In this document: positions 1-6,779 of the stretch, one piece after another | How the letters are laid out: each line of letters begins with the position of its first letter | Numbering within the stretch: the first letter of the stretch is position 1 | Translations under genes and position numbers: made by a program | The notes under the pieces: model-generated | Databases searched by the model: none | Told to the model about the DNA's origin: nothing | Seen by the model: the letters and a program-made list of their open reading frames with translations, nothing else | Assembly (NCBI GenBank): GCA_040752215.1 | Contig: JBFMEX010000109.1 | Coordinates: 1-20,321, forward strand | Direction: 5' to 3' | From: JBFMEX01 sp040752215 | Lineage (GTDB): Bacteria > Pseudomonadota > Alphaproteobacteria > Rhizobiales > Hyphomicrobiaceae | DNA: 20,321 bases

Positions 1-423
1 TGGTATCAGCGCGCCGCCGAGGCCGGCAACGTCAAGGCGATGCACAATCTCGCCGTGCTCTCGGCCGGCCGCGCCGGCGAGGCGCCCGATTATCAGACCG
101 CATCGCGCTGGTTCGAGCGCGCGGCCGCGCTCGGCCTCGCCGACAGCCAGTACAATCTCGCGGTGCTGTTCGAGAACGGCCTCGGCGTCGCCCAGGACAA
201 GAAGCGCGCCTACCAATGGTACGCGCTCGCCGCGCGCTCCGGCGACAAGGAATCGCTGCGCAAGCGTGACGCGCTGAGGTCCGAGCTGTCGGTCTCCGAG
301 GCCGCCGAGATCGACCGCACGATCACCGACTGGCGGGCGGAGACCAGCGATCGCCTCGCCAACGATCCGCGTGCGGCCGGTGAGGACTGGAAAAAGCGTC
401 AGGGCGCCGACGCCAACGGCTGA
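1..423 (+). CDS. Sel1-repeat protein, C-terminal part (5' end outside window)
   Basis: The frame is open from the first base and stops with TGA at 421-423, giving the last 140 residues of a longer protein. Two to three Sel1-type (TPR-like, about 36 residues) repeats are visible: WYQRAAEAGNVKAMHNLAVL, then WFERAAALGLADSQYNLAVL with FENGLGVAQD, then a shorter WYALAARSGDKES unit. A charged tail rich in Ala, Asp and Arg (about residues 85-140) follows. Sel1 repeats form alpha-solenoids used for protein-protein contacts. In alphaproteobacteria, repeats like these followed by a charged tail occur at the end of large polar or envelope organiser proteins of the PodJ-like kind. That assignment is inference, because the N-terminal part is not seen. 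The ATG at 40 is internal to the repeat and is not the true start. Confidence 0.85.
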   Translation, partial: WYQRAAEAGNVKAMHNLAVLSAGRAGEAPDYQTASRWFERAAALGLADSQYNLAVLFENGLGVAQDKKRAYQWYALAARSGDKESLRKRDALRSELSVSEAAEIDRTITDWRAETSDRLANDPRAAGEDWKKRQGADANG

Positions 424-506
424 TCCGATCCTGCTCCGCATCCGCCGCTGGCCCATGGACGCGCCGCAAGGTGCGCCCTCCTCGTCGATCGAGGCCGCCG
501 ATCGGG

Positions 507-528
507 GCCGCGGGGCCACACCCGCGGC
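507..528 (+). terminator. GC-rich hairpin, possible transcription end of the Sel1 gene
   Basis: An 8-bp perfect stem (507-514 with 521-528) encloses a 6-nt loop, 84 bp after the Sel1-gene stop. There is no T tract after it, so it is not a classical intrinsic terminator. It could end or stabilise the upstream transcript. The rest of 424-716 holds a second inverted repeat (547-587) and no convincing gene. Confidence 0.3.
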
Positions 529-546
529 GCCATTCACTGTCACGAG

Positions 547-587
547 GCGGTCAATGCGCCAATGGTCTCAATAGTCGCATTGACCGC
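547..587. promoter_or_regulatory. 12-bp perfect inverted repeat, candidate operator upstream of the TauE/SafE gene
   Basis: The arms GCGGTCAATGCG (547-558) and CGCATTGACCGC (576-587) are exact reverse complements separated by 17 bp. The spacer is AT-richer than its surroundings. The element lies about 130 bp before the exporter start codon. It has no T tract, so an operator for a dimeric regulator is more likely than a terminator. The regulator is not in the window, and the function is inference. Confidence 0.4.
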
Positions 588-716
588 AACTGCCAGTGCG
601 AGGCAAGAGAGCCCAAGCTCATGCGTGAGCGAACGTCTCGCGACGATCAGGGCTCGGCGATGCCATTGCCGCCGGACCTGGACCGCCAGCCTCTCTGATG
701 CTGTCCCACGGGGCCG

Positions 717-1643
717 ATGAACATCTATCTCCCAATCGCGGAGATGTCCGCCAACATCTTCCTGTTTCTCGGAATGGGAGGCGCGGTCGGATTCCTGTCC
801 GGCCTGTTCGGCGTCGGCGGCGGCTTCCTGGTGACCCCGCTATTGATATTCTCCGGCGTGCCTTCGGCGGTCGCGGTCGGAACCGAGGCGGCGCAGATCG
901 TTGCGTCCTCCGTCTCCGGCGCCATAGCCCAGTACCGACGCAACAATGTCGACATCAAGATGGGCGTGGTGCTGCTCTCGGGCGGCATCGTCGGCTCGAT
1001 CATCGGCGTGCAGGTGGTCAAGATCCTGCGCCAGATCGGCCAGTTCGACCTGTTCGTCTCGCTCAGCTACGTCACCTTCCTCGGTATCATCGGCTCGCTG
1101 ATGCTGATCGAGGCCGTCAACACGATCAAGAAGGCGCGTGCGGGCAAGGCGGTCTCCGCGCGCCGGCCGGGTCAGCACAGCTGGATCCACGGCCTGCCCT
1201 TCAAGATGCGGTTTCACCGCTCCAAGCTCTACATCAGCGCCATTCCGCCGCTGGTGATCGGGGCATTCGTCGGCTTCCTCTCCGCGATCATGGGTGTCGG
1301 CGGCGGCTTCATCATGGTGCCGGCAATGATCTATCTCCTGCGCGTGCCGACCAACGTGGTCGTCGGCACGTCGCTGTTCCAGATCGTGTTCGTCACTGCG
1401 GCGACGACCATCCTGCACGCGACGCAGAACAAGACCGTCGACATCGTGCTCGCCATGCTGCTGATGATCGGCGGCGTCGTCGGCGCGCAGCTTGGTGCCG
1501 TCGCCGGCGAGAAGCTCAAGGGCGAGCAGCTGCGCGCGCTGCTGGCGATCCTGGTTCTCCTCGTGTGCCTGAGGATCGGCTGGAGCCTCGTCGCGCATCC
1601 GGCCGATCTCTACTCGCTGAGCGGCGTCGTGGGAGGTCATTGA
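717..1643 (+). CDS. TauE/SafE-family membrane exporter (sulfite/sulfonate type)
   Basis: A 308-residue polytopic inner-membrane protein of the TauE/SafE (DUF81, PF01925) family, whose members export sulfite, sulfoacetate or related organosulfur anions. The family's internal duplication is visible: the first half has GLFGVGGGFLVTPLLIF with VGTEAAQIVASSVSG (residues about 30-70), and the second half has MGVGGGFIMVPAMIYLLRVP with VVGTSLFQIVF (about 190-225). Eight or so hydrophobic segments are separated by a basic loop (IKKARAGKAVSARRPG) between the halves. Length is normal. The ATG at 717 is the first in frame and precedes the first hydrophobic segment; the Shine-Dalgarno is weak. Its TGA (1641-1643) overlaps the next gene's ATG (1643-1645), so the two are translationally coupled. 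The substrate cannot be read from the sequence. Confidence 0.9.
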   Translation: MNIYLPIAEMSANIFLFLGMGGAVGFLSGLFGVGGGFLVTPLLIFSGVPSAVAVGTEAAQIVASSVSGAIAQYRRNNVDIKMGVVLLSGGIVGSIIGVQVVKILRQIGQFDLFVSLSYVTFLGIIGSLMLIEAVNTIKKARAGKAVSARRPGQHSWIHGLPFKMRFHRSKLYISAIPPLVIGAFVGFLSAIMGVGGGFIMVPAMIYLLRVPTNVVVGTSLFQIVFVTAATTILHATQNKTVDIVLAMLLMIGGVVGAQLGAVAGEKLKGEQLRALLAILVLLVCLRIGWSLVAHPADLYSLSGVVGGH

Positions 1644-2527
1644 TGGCAGGTCGGGCAACAGCGATCTCGGCGGCCGTCGCGATCGGCCTGCTGGCGATCC
1701 CGCTGGCGAGCCGTGCCGTCGCGCAGACCGTTCCGCCTGTGCGGACCCCCGTCATTTCGCCGACGGTGGCCGCAGCTCCCGCCGCTGCCGCCACGGGCGA
1801 GGTCCGCCCGGAAACGGTCGAATCCGACGTCTCGGCTCGCAGCGTCGCCATCACCGCCGCGTTCTCGGGCACGCAGATCGTCGTTTTCGGCGCCGTCGGG
1901 CAGAGCCGGCAGCAGTCGGCCGAGTCCGGCCTCTACGACGTCGTGGTGCTGGTCGAGGGTGTCACCGCCCCGCTCGTCACGCGCAGGAAGAGCAACGTCG
2001 CCGGGCTTTGGATCAACACCGAGTCGGTGCATTTCGATCGATTGCCGAGCTACTACGGTATCTCGTCCACGCGGCCGATCGAGGAGATCGCCGAGCCGGC
2101 CGTGCTTGACACCTTCGAGATCGGCTTCGAGCATGTGCGCATGATGCCGGCCGCCGGGCAGCTCGGCGTCTCCGAGCAGAAGCTCAAGGACTATCGAGCG
2201 GCCGTCGTGCGGCTGAAGGAGAAGGAAAGCCTCTACGTGCGCAACGACTATGGCGTCGCGTTCATCGGCAAGAGCCTGTTCCGCGCCTCCGTCAGCTTGC
2301 CCGCAAACATTCCCGTCGGCCCGGTCACCGCCAACGTGTTCCTGTTCCGCGAGGGCAGCTTCATCGCCCGCCACACCGCGCACGTCGAGCTGCAGCGCGA
2401 GGGCTTCGAGCGCTGGATGCACAGCTTCGCGCTCGAATACCCGTTCTTCTACGGCTTGTTCTCGGTCGCGATCGCCGCCTTCGCCGGCATCGCCGCCTCG
2501 GCCATGTTCCGCCGTGGCTCGCACTAA
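1643..2527 (+). CDS. TIGR02186-family conserved protein, periplasmic with C-terminal membrane anchor
   Basis: A 294-residue protein starting at an ATG inside the upstream stop codon. Residues 1 to about 28 form a signal peptide (hydrophobic AAVAIGLLAIPLASRAVA, likely cleavage before QTVPP). A Pro/Ala linker follows, then a folded domain (about 65-255) with features such as FGAVGQ, YDVVVLVEG, RRKSNVAGLWINTESV and the conserved-looking SLFRASVSLPANIPVGPV. A C-terminal transmembrane helix (FFYGLFSVAIAAFAGIAASAMF) ends in a basic tail. This matches the alphaproteobacterial family TIGR02186, which is of unknown function and is typically encoded next to a TauE/SafE transporter. Coupling to the exporter suggests an accessory role at the periplasmic face of the membrane. 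That role is inference; the family assignment rests on recall of the family and the neighbourhood. Confidence 0.85.
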   Translation: MAGRATAISAAVAIGLLAIPLASRAVAQTVPPVRTPVISPTVAAAPAAAATGEVRPETVESDVSARSVAITAAFSGTQIVVFGAVGQSRQQSAESGLYDVVVLVEGVTAPLVTRRKSNVAGLWINTESVHFDRLPSYYGISSTRPIEEIAEPAVLDTFEIGFEHVRMMPAAGQLGVSEQKLKDYRAAVVRLKEKESLYVRNDYGVAFIGKSLFRASVSLPANIPVGPVTANVFLFREGSFIARHTAHVELQREGFERWMHSFALEYPFFYGLFSVAIAAFAGIAASAMFRRGSH

Positions 2528-2528
2528 C

Positions 2529-2577
2529 TTGTTTTGCGCGTGGCGACTCTCGTTCCGAGAGCCGGCCGCCACGCGCG
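2529..2577. repeat. 49-bp hairpin repeat, copy 1 (REP/BIME-like)
   Basis: Identical over 49 bp to 2622-2670. Inside it lies a long near-palindrome: a 10-bp outer stem (2536-2545 with 2567-2576) and a 6-bp inner stem (CTCTCG 2547-2552 with CGAGAG 2556-2561) with a TTC loop. The inner and outer stems are offset by 1 nt on one side and 5 nt on the other. It starts 1 bp after the stop of the TIGR02186 gene, in the gap between convergent genes, the usual place for REP-type elements and bidirectional transcript ends. Confidence 0.85.
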
Positions 2578-2621
2578 ACAAGTGGCGATGTCGGTCGGAG
2601 CTCTGGCGGGCGGCCAGCTCA

Positions 2622-2670
2622 TTGTTTTGCGCGTGGCGACTCTCGTTCCGAGAGCCGGCCGCCACGCGCG
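2622..2670. repeat. 49-bp hairpin repeat, copy 2 (REP/BIME-like)
   Basis: This is an exact second copy of 2529-2577 in the same orientation, with 44 bp of unrelated sequence between the two. It can form the same two-tier hairpin and ends 9 bp from the stop codon of the convergent phosphoesterase gene. The pair could act as a bidirectional terminator or RNA-stabilising structure, or be a non-autonomous mobile repeat. No transposase of the RAYT type is in the window. Confidence 0.85.
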
Positions 2671-2679
2671 GTGGGGACA

Positions 2680-3402
2680 TCAGTCCTCCTTAAGCAGTCG
2701 CGTCGCGACCGGATACAGCCCTTCCTGGCCGAGCATCCACACCGCCATCCCGTCGGCGCCGAACAGTCCCTCGAAGGCGGCATCGAGAATGTTGAGCCCG
2801 CCGGCATAGGTGCCGAACGCCGGCAGCACGAGGCGCCGGCCGTTGCCGACGAAACAGGGCCGGCGGATCGAGTAGCCGTGAAGCGATAGCCGTGCCGCCG
2901 GGTGCAGATGGCCGGCGATCTCATGCGTGACGCGGCCGGCGCGGGGCTCGTGGCGCAGCGTGATCCCTTCCAGCGTGATCTCCTCGAATACGTGTCCGCC
3001 GAGCACGCTCGCGATCTCGGGATCGTGGTTGCCCGTGATCCAGATCCACTCGCACGCATCCTGCATGATGCGCAGCGTCTCGCGGTCCTCCGCCGCCATG
3101 CGCCCCGTCGCGTCCTTGTCGTGCAGGCTGTCGCCGAGTGCGATGACCGCGGTCGCCCCGGTTCGGTCGATCGACTCGGCGAGCCGCCTGAGCGTCTCGC
3201 GCGTGTCGTAGGGCGGCAGCATCTGCCCGCGCTGGGCGAAGTGCGAGCCCTTCTCCAGGTGCAGGTCGGCGACGATGAGCGCCCGCTCCGCCGGCCAGTA
3301 GAGCGCCCCCGACGCGTCGGCCGCGAACTGCTTGCCGCAGATCGACACCGGCTGCACCGAGAAGTCGGCGATCCCCAATCGCTCAGGCTTCAACTCGAGC
3401 AT
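2680..3402 (-). CDS. pdeM: Ligase-associated DNA damage response endonuclease PdeM
   Basis: A 240-residue calcineurin-like metallophosphoesterase. The metal-binding motifs are in order: VADLHLEKGSHFA (DLH at 46-48), ALGDSLHD (90-95), TGNHDPE (124-128), RHEPR (His151) and IAGHLHPAA (164-168). The LHLEKG signature and the C-terminal RRPCFVGNGRRLVLPAFGTYAGGL are characteristic of the PdeM family, a Mn-dependent phosphodiesterase/endonuclease encoded with a DNA-ligase-associated Lhr-type helicase. The ATG at 3402 is preceded by a purine-rich GGGGGACGAGG ribosome-binding site and lies 28 bp after the helicase stop, so both are probably one transcription unit. All key metal ligands are present. It is expected to be cytoplasmic and to act in DNA repair; the exact substrate is not established by the sequence. 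Confidence 0.93.
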   Translation of the reverse strand: MLELKPERLGIADFSVQPVSICGKQFAADASGALYWPAERALIVADLHLEKGSHFAQRGQMLPPYDTRETLRRLAESIDRTGATAVIALGDSLHDKDATGRMAAEDRETLRIMQDACEWIWITGNHDPEIASVLGGHVFEEITLEGITLRHEPRAGRVTHEIAGHLHPAARLSLHGYSIRRPCFVGNGRRLVLPAFGTYAGGLNILDAAFEGLFGADGMAVWMLGQEGLYPVATRLLKED

Positions 3403-3430
3403 GCCCTCGTCCCCCGCACGGTGCCATGGA

Positions 3431-6037
3431 TCACGTGCCTTGCAACACGTCGCGAATCAGCTCCTCGGCCGCTTGGCGCAGCATATCCTCGCGCGTGCCG
3501 CCTGCCACCGGCTCGCGACCGATCTCGAGCAGGATCGGCACCGCGAGCGGCGAGACCGAGGTGAGCGACTGATGCCTGATTCGGCCTCGGATCCGCCTCA
3601 GGAAGTCGCCGAGACGGGCGATGTCGAGGAGTCCCGTCGCGGCATCGGCACGCGCCGCCTCGAGCAGGATGTGGCCGGGATCGTGACGCCTGAGCACGTC
3701 GTAGACGAGGTCGGTCGACATGGTCACCTGCCGGCCAGACTTCTGCCGTCCGGGGTGGCGCCGCTCGATCAGTCCGGCGATCACCGCGACCGCGCGGAAG
3801 GTGCGCTTCATCAGGCTCGATTCCGCGAGCCATGCCTCGAGGTCGTCGCCGAGCATGTCCTCCTCGAGCAGCCCCGCCAGCGTCAGCCGTCCCTCGGCGA
3901 TCATGGCTTCGAGATCGCCGAGGCCCCACGCTGCGAGGCCGTAGTCGTTGGCGACGAAGCCGAGCGGACGAGCGCCGGCCCGCTCCAGGCGCCGTGTCAG
4001 CAGCATGCCGAGCGTCTGGTGCGCGAGCCGGCCTTCGAACGGGTAGGCGACCAGAAAATGGCGCTTGGCGCGCGGGAACGTCTCGACCAGGACCTCGTCG
4101 GCCGCCGGCACCACGGAACGCTCCTGCTGCAGGGCGAGCCATTCCGCCACCGGACGCGGCAGCCGGCGCCAGCTCTGCGCGTCGGCCAGCATGCGCCTGA
4201 CCCGTTCGGCGAGATGGGTCGAGAGCGGGAACTTGCCGCCGGCATAGCTCGGGATCATCGGATCCTTCGCCGCCGCGCGTGTCACGTAGGCCTCCGTCTC
4301 GCCGAGACCCAGGAAGGCGACCACCTCGCCGGCGAGGACGAACGTATCGCCGGGCTTCAACTGGTCGACGAACGCCTCCTCGACATCCCCGAGCACGCGG
4401 CCCCCGGCCAGCGGCTGGCGGGCCTTGACGGTTTTCGCCCCGCGCGCGCCGACGAGGCGCACCTTGATCGCCGGCGTGTCGACGATCGTGCCGGCGTTGA
4501 GCCGGTACTGGTGCGCGAGCCGCGGATGGGTCAGTCTCAGCTGCCCGCCCTCGGCGGGCTTCAGGCGCGCGAACCGCTCGTAGGCTCTGAGCGCATAGCC
4601 GCCCGTGGCGACGAAGTCGACTGTGCGGTCGAATGTCGCCCGGTCGAGCCACGCATAGGGTGCCGCCGACGTAACTTCGGCGAACAGCGCATCGGGCGCG
4701 AACGGTCCCGCGCATGCCGTCGCGAGCACATGCTGCGCCAGCACGTCGATGGCCCCCTGGCGCGAGATAACCGCGTCCTGCGCCCCGGCCTCCGCCGCCT
4801 CCAGCGCGGCCCGGCATTCCAGCACCTCGAACCGGTTGGCCGGCACCAGCAGCGCTGCCGACGGCTCCTCGAGGCGATGGTTGGCGCGGCCGATGCGCTG
4901 GGCGAGGCGGCTAGCGCCCTTCGGCGCGCCGACGTGCACGACGAGGTCGACGTCACCCCAGTCGATGCCGAGGTCGAGCGTCGAGGTCGCGACCACTGCT
5001 CTCAGCCGGCCGGCGGCCATGGCGGCCTCGACCTTCTGGCGCTGCCGGGCATCGAGCGAGCCGTGATGGATGGCGATCGGCAGGTTCGCCTCGTTGCGCC
5101 GCCACAGCTCCTGGAACACGAGCTCGGCCTGCATGCGGGTGTTGACGAACACGATCGTCAGTCGATGCGCGCCGATCGCGGCCAGCACATGGGCGATGGC
5201 ATAGCTCGCCGTGTGCCCGGCCCAAGGCACCGGTTCGTCGATCTCCAGGATCTCGATATTCGGCGCCGCCCCGCCCGAGACGTGCACCAGATCGGCGAGA
5301 GCGGTCTCCGCCCGGCCCGCGCGCTGCGGCATCAGGAAGGCTCTGAGCTCGCTCGGTCGCGCCACCGTCGCCGACAGGCCAAACGTGGTCAGCCGCGGGG
5401 CGATCGTGCCGAGTCGCGCCAGGTCGAGGGCGAGCAGGTCGCCGCGCTTCGATGGCGCCAGCGCGTGCAATTCGTCCAGGATCACCGTCTCGAGATCGGC
5501 GAACAGGGTCGCGGCATCGGCGTGGCTCAGCAGCAGCGCGACTTGCTCGGGTGTCGTCAGCAGGATGTCGGGCGGGCTCGTCCGCTGGCGCTGGCGCCGC
5601 GCGAGCGAGGTGTCGCCGCTCCGCGTCTCGATGCGGATCGAAAGCCCCATCTCGGCGATCGGCTGCGCGAGGTTGCGCTCGATGTCGGCGGCCAGCGCTT
5701 TCAGCGGCGAGACGTAGAGTGTCGTCAGTGCGCGCCGGCCGCGCGTCCGGGGCTGCGCCGCGAGACGCACGAGGCTCGGCAGGAATCCGGCCAGCGTCTT
5801 GCCGGCGCCGGTCGGTGCGATCAGCAGCGTTGACCGCCGGTGCTCGGCCGCCGCCAGCAGGGCGAGCTGGTGCGGGCGCAGCGTCCATCCCCGATCCGCG
5901 AGCCATCCGGCGAACGGCGCCGGCAGCGGTGCCGGCAGCGGCAGCGGCGCAGAGATCGAAATGGCGAGCTCCGCCGGCGCGGCCGACGGCATCGGTGCCG
6001 GCTCGGCCCGGCGCCGGACGGCGGCGCGGCGCGTCAT
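3431..6037 (-). CDS. Ligase-associated DNA damage response DEXH-box helicase (Lhr type)
   Basis: An 868-residue superfamily 2 helicase. Motif I is LIAPTGAGKT (Walker A, residues 74-81), Ia is YVSPLKAL, II is LDELHAL (188-191), III is LSAT (221-224). The second RecA domain carries VFVNTRMQAELVFQEL, VVATSTLDLGIDWGDVDLVV and the arginine-finger motif RLAQRIGRANHR. A long Lhr-specific C-terminal region follows, with features such as GDTFVLAGEVVAFLG and YAGGKFPLSTHLA. Lhr-family enzymes are 3'-5' ssDNA translocases; this branch is the bacterial ligase-associated form, in an operon with PdeM as here. Residues 1-40 are a Pro/Ala-rich extension before the conserved WLADRGW, so a start at Met16 is possible. 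The ATG at 6037 has the better upstream context (GAGGCGAG). The partner ATP-dependent ligase and metallo-beta-lactamase-type exonuclease genes, often adjacent, are absent here. Confidence 0.93.
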   Translation of the reverse strand: MTRRAAVRRRAEPAPMPSAAPAELAISISAPLPLPAPLPAPFAGWLADRGWTLRPHQLALLAAAEHRRSTLLIAPTGAGKTLAGFLPSLVRLAAQPRTRGRRALTTLYVSPLKALAADIERNLAQPIAEMGLSIRIETRSGDTSLARRQRQRTSPPDILLTTPEQVALLLSHADAATLFADLETVILDELHALAPSKRGDLLALDLARLGTIAPRLTTFGLSATVARPSELRAFLMPQRAGRAETALADLVHVSGGAAPNIEILEIDEPVPWAGHTASYAIAHVLAAIGAHRLTIVFVNTRMQAELVFQELWRRNEANLPIAIHHGSLDARQRQKVEAAMAAGRLRAVVATSTLDLGIDWGDVDLVVHVGAPKGASRLAQRIGRANHRLEEPSAALLVPANRFEVLECRAALEAAEAGAQDAVISRQGAIDVLAQHVLATACAGPFAPDALFAEVTSAAPYAWLDRATFDRTVDFVATGGYALRAYERFARLKPAEGGQLRLTHPRLAHQYRLNAGTIVDTPAIKVRLVGARGAKTVKARQPLAGGRVLGDVEEAFVDQLKPGDTFVLAGEVVAFLGLGETEAYVTRAAAKDPMIPSYAGGKFPLSTHLAERVRRMLADAQSWRRLPRPVAEWLALQQERSVVPAADEVLVETFPRAKRHFLVAYPFEGRLAHQTLGMLLTRRLERAGARPLGFVANDYGLAAWGLGDLEAMIAEGRLTLAGLLEEDMLGDDLEAWLAESSLMKRTFRAVAVIAGLIERRHPGRQKSGRQVTMSTDLVYDVLRRHDPGHILLEAARADAATGLLDIARLGDFLRRIRGRIRHQSLTSVSPLAVPILLEIGREPVAGGTREDMLRQAAEELIRDVLQGT

Positions 6038-6112
6038 CGTCTCGCCTCGTGTCCTCGACTATGATATGCGCCCCGGGCAGAGCAGTGGCGAGCACGAGGC
6101 GAGCGAGACGAC
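6038..6112. promoter_or_regulatory. Divergent intergenic region with an 11-bp dyad
   Basis: The 75 bp between the divergent helicase and DUF6460-like genes contain CTCGCCTCGTG (6041-6051) and its exact reverse complement (6093-6103). Each arm sits at the ribosome-binding position of one of the two genes, giving both the same GAGGCGAG leader. The AT-richer middle (CTATGATATG, around 6058-6067) could hold the -10 regions. Promoter function is inferred. Confidence 0.35.
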
Positions 6113-6397
6113 ATGGACGGCAAGACCATTTTCGGCGGCAATCCGCTCGCCGTCATCGTGCGTCTCGTCGTGCTGTCGATCGTGGTCGGCATCGTCCTCA
6201 GCGCCCTCGGTATCGACCCGCGCAATCTCTTCTATCACTTCAACGTGCTGCTCAGGCGGGTCTACGATCTCGGCTTCGGCGCCGTCGAGTGGATCGTCGA
6301 GTACTTCGTGCTCGGCGCAATGGTCGTGGTTCCGATCTGGATCGTCGCCCGGCTGCTCGGCCTCGTCGGCCGCCGGCGCGAGGAGCCGCGCAGCTGA
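6113..6397 (+). CDS. Small membrane protein, DUF6460-like
   Basis: A 94-residue protein with two predicted membrane segments: VIVRLVVLSIVVGIVLSALGI (about residues 14-34) and VLGAMVVVPIWIVARLLGLV (about 67-86). They flank an amphipathic stretch containing FNVLLRRVYDLGFGAVEWI. The N-terminal GGNPLAVIVRLVVLSIVVG and the central RR(V/L)xDLGFGAV pattern resemble the DUF6460 family of Hyphomicrobiales. That assignment is from memory and is moderately sure. The function is unknown. The ATG at 6113 follows GAGGCGAG and is the only reasonable start. It is divergent from the helicase and sits convergent to the arsC-like gene, 21 bp from its end. Confidence 0.8.
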   Translation: MDGKTIFGGNPLAVIVRLVVLSIVVGIVLSALGIDPRNLFYHFNVLLRRVYDLGFGAVEWIVEYFVLGAMVVVPIWIVARLLGLVGRRREEPRS

Positions 6398-6418
6398 ATT
6401 GCGCCGGGCACGGGCTCT

Positions 6419-6766
6419 CTACAGGAGCTCGAGCACCTTCTCCGGCGGCCGGCCGATGATCGCCCTCTTGCCGCGGATGGCGATCGGGCGCTCGATCAAC
6501 ACCGGATTGGCGGCGAGCGCCCGCACGAGGTCGCGCTCGGAGAGTGTCGGCTCGTCGAGACCGAGCTTCCGGTAGAGCGGCTCCTTGGTGCGGATCAGCG
6601 CACGCGCGGGAATGGCGAGCTTTTTCAAGACTGCCGCCAGCTCCGTCTCGCTCGGCGGCGTGTCGAGATAGTGCACGATCTCGATTTTTTCGCCCCGCAG
6701 CTCGAGCAGCGTCAGCGCGGCGCGCGACTTGGAGCAGCGTGGATTGTGATAGAGCACCGTCTTCAT
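6419..6766 (-). CDS. arsC: ArsC-family reductase (arsenate reductase-like, glutaredoxin/thioredoxin fold)
   Basis: A 115-residue protein of the ArsC/Spx superfamily. The N-terminal YHNPRCSKSRAAL carries the catalytic Cys11 in the ArsC NPxCxxSR context. The family's other landmarks are present: VHYLDTPPSETEL, IRTKEPLYRKLGL and LIERPIAIRGKRAIIGRP, which contain the arginines that bind the arsenate oxyanion in E. coli ArsC. The chosen start is the ATG at 6766, which begins the fold directly; upstream in-frame codons run into pyrD and encode no conserved sequence. It begins 13 bp after the pyrD stop with a GGAGGGAGC ribosome-binding site, as the third gene of the DUF952-pyrD operon. No arsR, arsB or acr3 gene is nearby, so it may be a YfgD-like general reductase rather than part of an arsenic-resistance operon. 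Confidence 0.88.
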   Translation of the reverse strand: MKTVLYHNPRCSKSRAALTLLELRGEKIEIVHYLDTPPSETELAAVLKKLAIPARALIRTKEPLYRKLGLDEPTLSERDLVRALAANPVLIERPIAIRGKRAIIGRPPEKVLELL

Positions 6767-6779
6767 CGCGCTCCCTCCT

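Noticed and set aside
698..1642. Upstream extension of the TIGR02186 gene to an ATG at 698
   Set aside because: That stretch overlaps the TauE/SafE gene in another frame and gives an arginine-rich product. The signal peptide starts at the ATG at 1643.
2529..2670. Possible CRISPR array
   Set aside because: Only two copies with one 44-bp spacer, strong internal palindromes and no cas genes; a REP-like element explains it better.
2534..2809. Reading frame through the two hairpin repeats with a repeated peptide
   Set aside because: The peptide repeat only reflects the duplicated 49-bp DNA element. The frame runs into pdeM on the other strand and has no ribosome-binding site.
3332..5833. Long plus-strand open frame (833 codons) opposite the helicase gene
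   Set aside because: It is antisense to a clear helicase with all motifs. The product is Arg/His/Asp-rich with no recognisable domain, as expected for GC-rich shadow frames.
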